From assembly GCA_012841995.1 (NCBI GenBank), contig DUTQ01000104.1, positions 1-8,182 of the forward strand: a DNA stretch of 8,182 nucleotides, read 5' to 3'. How positions within the stretch are numbered: the stretch's first letter is position 1; the number at the start of each line of letters is the position of its first letter. Source of the stretch: Thermoanaerobacterales bacterium (GTDB taxonomy: Bacteria; Bacillota; Thermosediminibacteria; Thermosediminibacterales; Tepidanaerobacteraceae). Made by a program: the position numbers and the translations under genes. The notes beneath the pieces were generated by a model. It ran no database searches, was not told the DNA's origin, and saw nothing but the letters and a program-made list of their open reading frames with translations. Shown here piece by piece: positions 6,385-8,182 of the stretch.

Positions 6385-6777
6385 ATGCCTGTTGAGGTAG
6401 GCCAGATATTAGAAGGAAGAGTAACGGGGATTACAAATTTTGGAGCTTTTGTAGAGCTAGAGGAGAATGTGACCGGCCTTGTTCACATTTCCGAAGTGGC
6501 AGACACTTTTGTAAAGGATGTCAATGACTATTTGAAACAAGGCGAAACAATAAAGGTCAAAGTCATCGCTGTTTCTGATGATGGCAAGATAAGTCTTTCT
6601 ATCCGCAAATTAAAAGAGAAGTCCCAAGACAAAAGACAAAAGGAACGCGAAGAAGCTAGTTTTGAAGACAAGTTGGCCAAGTTCCTAAAAGACAGTGAGG
6701 AAAGATTGTTAGACATCAAAAAGAATCGCGAATCCAAAAGAGGGTCTGGAAGTTATAGCAAGAGAAGGGCTCTTTAA
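6385..6777 (+). CDS. yabR: S1-domain RNA-binding protein YabR
   Basis: A 130-residue protein with one S1 (OB-fold) domain over residues 3-76: VGQILEGRVTGITNFGAFVEL (5-25), GLVHISEV (31-38) and GKISLSIRKL (67-76) are the classic strands. A highly charged C-terminal region (77-130) follows, probably helical, ending in a basic Arg/Lys/Ser tail. S1 domains bind single-stranded RNA; related single-S1 proteins are general-stress or ribosome-linked, but the role of YabR is not settled. The size agrees with B. subtilis YabR (about 128). Start ATG 6385 has AAAGGAGG (6365-6372) with a rather long 12-nt spacer. It is driven by its own strong promoter. The next gene follows after a hairpin. Confidence 0.92.
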   Translation: MPVEVGQILEGRVTGITNFGAFVELEENVTGLVHISEVADTFVKDVNDYLKQGETIKVKVIAVSDDGKISLSIRKLKEKSQDKRQKEREEASFEDKLAKFLKDSEERLLDIKKNRESKRGSGSYSKRRAL

Positions 6778-6803
6778 TTTGCACAAACTAAACAAATGAA
6801 AAT

Positions 6804-6830
6804 AAATCCAGGGGAGACCCTGGATTTTGT
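6804..6830 (+). terminator. Perfect hairpin with GAGA loop between yabR and the Ppx/GppA gene
   Basis: AAATCCAGGG (6804-6813) pairs perfectly with CCCTGGATTT (6818-6827) around GAGA, a GNRA-type tetraloop. Only four T (6825-6828) follow before a G, so termination is likely to be partial. It begins 26 nt after the yabR stop and ends 28 nt before the phosphatase start. It is either a weak terminator or attenuator, or a stabilising hairpin. Confidence 0.6.
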
Positions 6831-6855
6831 AATGTACATAAAGGAGAATAAAATT

Positions 6856-7791
6856 ATGAGAGTAGGAGTTATAGATATAGGATCAAATTCAGTTCGACTT
6901 ATGGTGGCAGATTATATTGGACGGTTTGAGTATATTCACAGAGATATTATTACAACTCGATTAGGTCGGGGTGTATCAAAAGAGAGTCTAATTGACCAAG
7001 ATTCAATTGATAAAACACTTTCAGCCATACAAAAATTTAAACTTAAGGCTAGAGATTTGGGATGTATGAAAATTTTTTTGTTTTCTACGAGTGCGATAAG
7101 GGAGGCAAAAAATGGCCATGAGTTTATAAATTTAGTAAAGAATAAATTAGGGCTTGAAACAGATGTGATTTCGGGGCAAGAAGAGGCGCAATTATCCTTT
7201 TTAGGTGCAACTTACGGCCTTCCGATTGAGGGCCAGTCTATGGTTATAGACATAGGGGGCGGCTCTACAGAAATCTCATTAGGTTATGGCTGTAAAACAG
7301 GAAAAGCCTGCGAAATAAAAACAATCAGCTTGCCAATAGGTGCAGTAAGATGGACTTCTAAATTTATTTTTTGTGACCCGCCACATGAAAATGAGATGAA
7401 AAAGGCAAAAGAGGCAGCCGAAAGAAAGGCCGAAGAAATGGCAGACTTTTATATGGAGTTTAAGATGTGTGACAATGTTAGCGCAATAGGGGTTGGTGGA
7501 ACATGGACATCTCTTGCCGCGATAGATCAACAACTTAAAGTTTATGATCCCAATAAAGTTCATGGGTATTGTCTGTATCGGGAAAATGTAGAGAAAATAT
7601 TTAAGAGGCTTTTGCCTATGGATAAAGAGATGCGAAAAAAGATCCCAGGCTTGGCGCCTCAAAGGGCAGATATTATTACAGCTGGGGCGTTAATAGCATT
7701 GGAAATCATGGATAAACTTAAATTAGATTTTATAAAAACAAGTGAATCTGACATTATGGAGGGATATATTATAAAGAAATTGTCATTATGA
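6856..7791 (+). CDS. Ppx/GppA-family phosphatase (exopolyphosphatase / pppGpp phosphohydrolase)
   Basis: A 311-residue member of the ASKHA-fold Ppx/GppA family, the common short two-domain form. It has the phosphate-1 motif VGVIDIGSNSVRLMV (3-17), STSAIREA (77-84), the catalytic-type SGQEEAQ (106-112), the phosphate-2 motif MVIDIGGGSTE (129-139), the GVGGTWTS block (212-219) and the C-terminal TSESDIMEG (295-303). Relatives release phosphate from polyphosphate, or convert pppGpp to ppGpp; sequence does not tell which. Start ATG 6856 is chosen because AAAGGAGA (6840-6847) lies 8 nt upstream and the conserved domain begins at once. An earlier in-frame ATG at 6796 would add 20 residues that cover the hairpin and ribosome site. 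A Ppx/GppA gene after yabR is not part of the B. subtilis arrangement. No clear independent promoter is seen, so expression may depend on readthrough from yabR. Confidence 0.92.
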   Translation: MRVGVIDIGSNSVRLMVADYIGRFEYIHRDIITTRLGRGVSKESLIDQDSIDKTLSAIQKFKLKARDLGCMKIFLFSTSAIREAKNGHEFINLVKNKLGLETDVISGQEEAQLSFLGATYGLPIEGQSMVIDIGGGSTEISLGYGCKTGKACEIKTISLPIGAVRWTSKFIFCDPPHENEMKKAKEAAERKAEEMADFYMEFKMCDNVSAIGVGGTWTSLAAIDQQLKVYDPNKVHGYCLYRENVEKIFKRLLPMDKEMRKKIPGLAPQRADIITAGALIALEIMDKLKLDFIKTSESDIMEGYIIKKLSL

Positions 7792-7893
7792 TGTTTAAAT
7801 TTAGCTTATATGATACTTATCATCCAGAATTTTGATAGAATTTTCTTTAGCAAGGGGATTTGAACAAAAAAATACAAAAAACTCAACTTTCAG

Positions 7894-7922
7894 TTGATTA
7901 TGGTTTTAATTGGTGATAATAT
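7894..7922 (+). promoter_or_regulatory. Promoter-like element P1 upstream of the right-hand gene
   Basis: TTGATT (7894-7899, 4 of 6) is followed after 17 nt by TAATAT (7917-7922), inside GTGATAATAT (7913-7922). The same arrangement recurs exactly 80 bp downstream. The -35 overlaps a small hairpin arm. It is weaker than the second copy. Confidence 0.35.
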
Positions 7923-7973
7923 TTATTAGATAGGTTGTCATTGCTTTTTCACTTTTTAAAATCTTACCGAATG

Positions 7974-8005
7974 TTGACAATTATAGGCACTTGTGATAAT
8001 ATAAT
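7974..8005 (+). promoter_or_regulatory. Promoter-like element P2 upstream of the right-hand gene
   Basis: A perfect TTGACA (7974-7979) is followed by several possible -10s: GATAAT with an upstream TGn (7995-8000, 15-nt spacing), TAATAT (7997-8002, 17 nt) and TATAAT (8000-8005, 20 nt). The last, long-spaced option recalls the Spo0A-activated spoIIG and spoIIE promoters of B. subtilis, which have 21-22 nt spacers. Just upstream, TACCGAA (7965-7971) resembles a 0A box (TGNCGAA) with one mismatch. Confidence 0.55.
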
Positions 8006-8092
8006 AAACTGCATGTTTGTAAGTAAAAATCATATCTTAATTCGTTCAAACAAATCGATATTTTGTATAATATTCCCTGTTTAAGGAAATAG

Positions 8093-8098
8093 TATAAT
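8093..8098 (+). promoter_or_regulatory. Isolated TATAAT shortly before the leader hairpin
   Basis: A perfect -10 hexamer at 8093-8098, and another at 8066-8071, stand in AT-rich sequence without a good -35 at 16-18 nt. RNA from the first would start about at 8105, next to the ATG at 8108. In AT-rich DNA such hexamers also arise by chance. Confidence 0.25.
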
Positions 8099-8107
8099 AG
8101 ATATTTT

Positions 8108-8164
8108 ATGGCAAAAACCAAAAGTAAGTGTAAAGACCTTGCTTTTGGCTATTTTTACTTATAA
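8108..8164 (+). CDS. Possible 18-residue leader peptide overlapping a terminator
   Basis: An ATG at 8108 opens an 18-codon frame ending in TAA (8162-8164), just before the ribosome site of the next gene. The peptide reads MAKTKSKCKDLAFGYFYL: basic, then aromatic. It spans the whole terminator-like hairpin, the geometry of a translated leader that could affect termination. Against this, there is no Shine-Dalgarno before the ATG; it could only be leaderless from the TATAAT at 8093, or a chance frame. The codons show no run of one amino acid that would point to classic amino-acid attenuation. Confidence 0.2.
   Translation: MAKTKSKCKDLAFGYFYL
8118..8156 (+). terminator. Terminator-like hairpin directly before the next gene
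   Basis: CCAAAAGTAAG (8118-8128) pairs with CTTGCTTTTGG (8138-8148) in an 11-bp stem with one T-G pair and a 9-nt loop, followed by CTATTTTT (8149-8156). A second pairing, AAGTAA (8122-8127) with TTACTT (8155-8160), would exclude the first. It lies downstream of the promoter-like elements and 9 nt before the next ribosome site, so it could act as an attenuator or end a short leader RNA. Confidence 0.5.
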
Positions 8165-8165
8165 A

Positions 8166-8174
8166 AAGGGGTGA
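8166..8174 (+). promoter_or_regulatory. Ribosome binding site of a gene starting beyond the right edge
   Basis: AAGGGGTGA (8166-8174) is a good Shine-Dalgarno, and GAGGGA follows at 8174. With normal spacing the start codon lies at or just after 8183, outside the window. By conserved order after yabR the gene may be spoIIE, but no coding sequence is visible to confirm this. Confidence 0.6.
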
Positions 8175-8182
8175 GGGAAACA

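Larger units (their letters stand above)
7792..8107. other. Long AT-rich region without a conventional gene
   Basis: No reading frame with a ribosome site, tRNA or rRNA is recognisable in this stretch between the Ppx/GppA gene and the terminator-like hairpin. It contains small repeats: an inverted repeat ATGATA/TATCAT (7810-7815 and 7818-7823), a direct repeat AGAATTTT (7826-7833 and 7837-7844, 11 bp apart) and a hairpin TCAACT-ttc-AGTTGA (7883-7897) preceded by an A-rich tract. It also holds two promoter-like elements, listed separately. It looks like the regulatory region of the gene to the right. Confidence 0.6.

Noticed and set aside
6796..6855. Upstream extension of the Ppx/GppA protein by 20 codons
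   Set aside because: These codons cover a perfect hairpin and the ribosome site of ATG 6856, and the conserved domain begins at the latter.
7871..7897. Minus-strand terminator (stem TCAACT/AGTTGA with a T-rich tract on the minus strand)
   Set aside because: Only a 6-bp AT-rich stem, and no minus-strand gene is visible to its right; kept only as a small hairpin in the region description.
8082..8110. Sigma-H promoter suggested by TNAGGAAAT at 8082-8090
   Set aside because: No GAAT-type -10 at the needed 11-14 nt spacing.
7792..8182. tRNA genes or T-box leader, as expected upstream of spoIIE or amino-acid genes
   Set aside because: No cloverleaf, no CCA end and no T-box AGGGTGGNACCGCG motif is seen.
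1..8182. Mobile element, CRISPR array, toxin-antitoxin or phage-defence system
   Set aside because: No transposase, integrase, regular spaced repeats or defence-type genes; all genes are chromosomal core types. MazG here is the housekeeping form, not evidence of a MazEF module.

Overview
The window looks like chromosomal DNA from an endospore-forming, low-GC Firmicute, most likely an anaerobic member of the Clostridia. This rests on AT-rich DNA, strong AGGAGG-type ribosome sites, frequent TTG/GTG starts, and a gene order that matches the yabM-yabN-hup/yabO-yabP-yabQ-divIC-yabR-spoIIE neighbourhood of Bacillus and Clostridium. I cannot name the genus from sequence alone.

Layout. At the left edge, on the minus strand, is the N-terminal two thirds of ATP-dependent phosphoenolpyruvate carboxykinase (pckA); it runs off the window. 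A 178-nt divergent intergenic region carries promoters in both directions. All further genes are on the plus strand. The first group is a SpoVB/YabM-type lipid flippase, a standalone MazG nucleotide pyrophosphohydrolase, and HU, closed by a terminator. The second is a SpoIID/LytB-like lipoprotein alone between two terminators. The third is yabP-yabQ, behind a site that closely resembles a sigma-E (mother-cell) promoter. The fourth is divIC and then yabR (S1 RNA-binding protein), each with its own vegetative-type promoter. The fifth is a Ppx/GppA-family phosphatase. A 391-nt tail without a conventional gene follows, holding two promoter-like elements exactly 80 bp apart, a terminator-like hairpin and a ribosome site for a gene that starts just beyond the right edge. 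By synteny that gene may be spoIIE.

How the genes fit together. The cluster mixes envelope and sporulation functions (flippase, SpoIID-like glycan hydrolase, YabP, YabQ), division (DivIC), nucleoid and RNA functions (HU, S1 protein) and nucleotide or polyphosphate housekeeping (MazG, Ppx/GppA). Terminators and promoters split it into units that can be used separately in growth and in sporulation.

Most notable points: the S4-domain gene rqcP (yabO), usual between hup and yabP, is absent and a SpoIID-like lipoprotein stands there; MazG lacks the methylase half of YabN; and the right-hand leader has tandem promoters followed by a terminator overlapped by an 18-codon frame. I found no mobile element, CRISPR array, tRNA or rRNA, and no convincing wholly new system; the rearranged cluster and the leader are the best leads.
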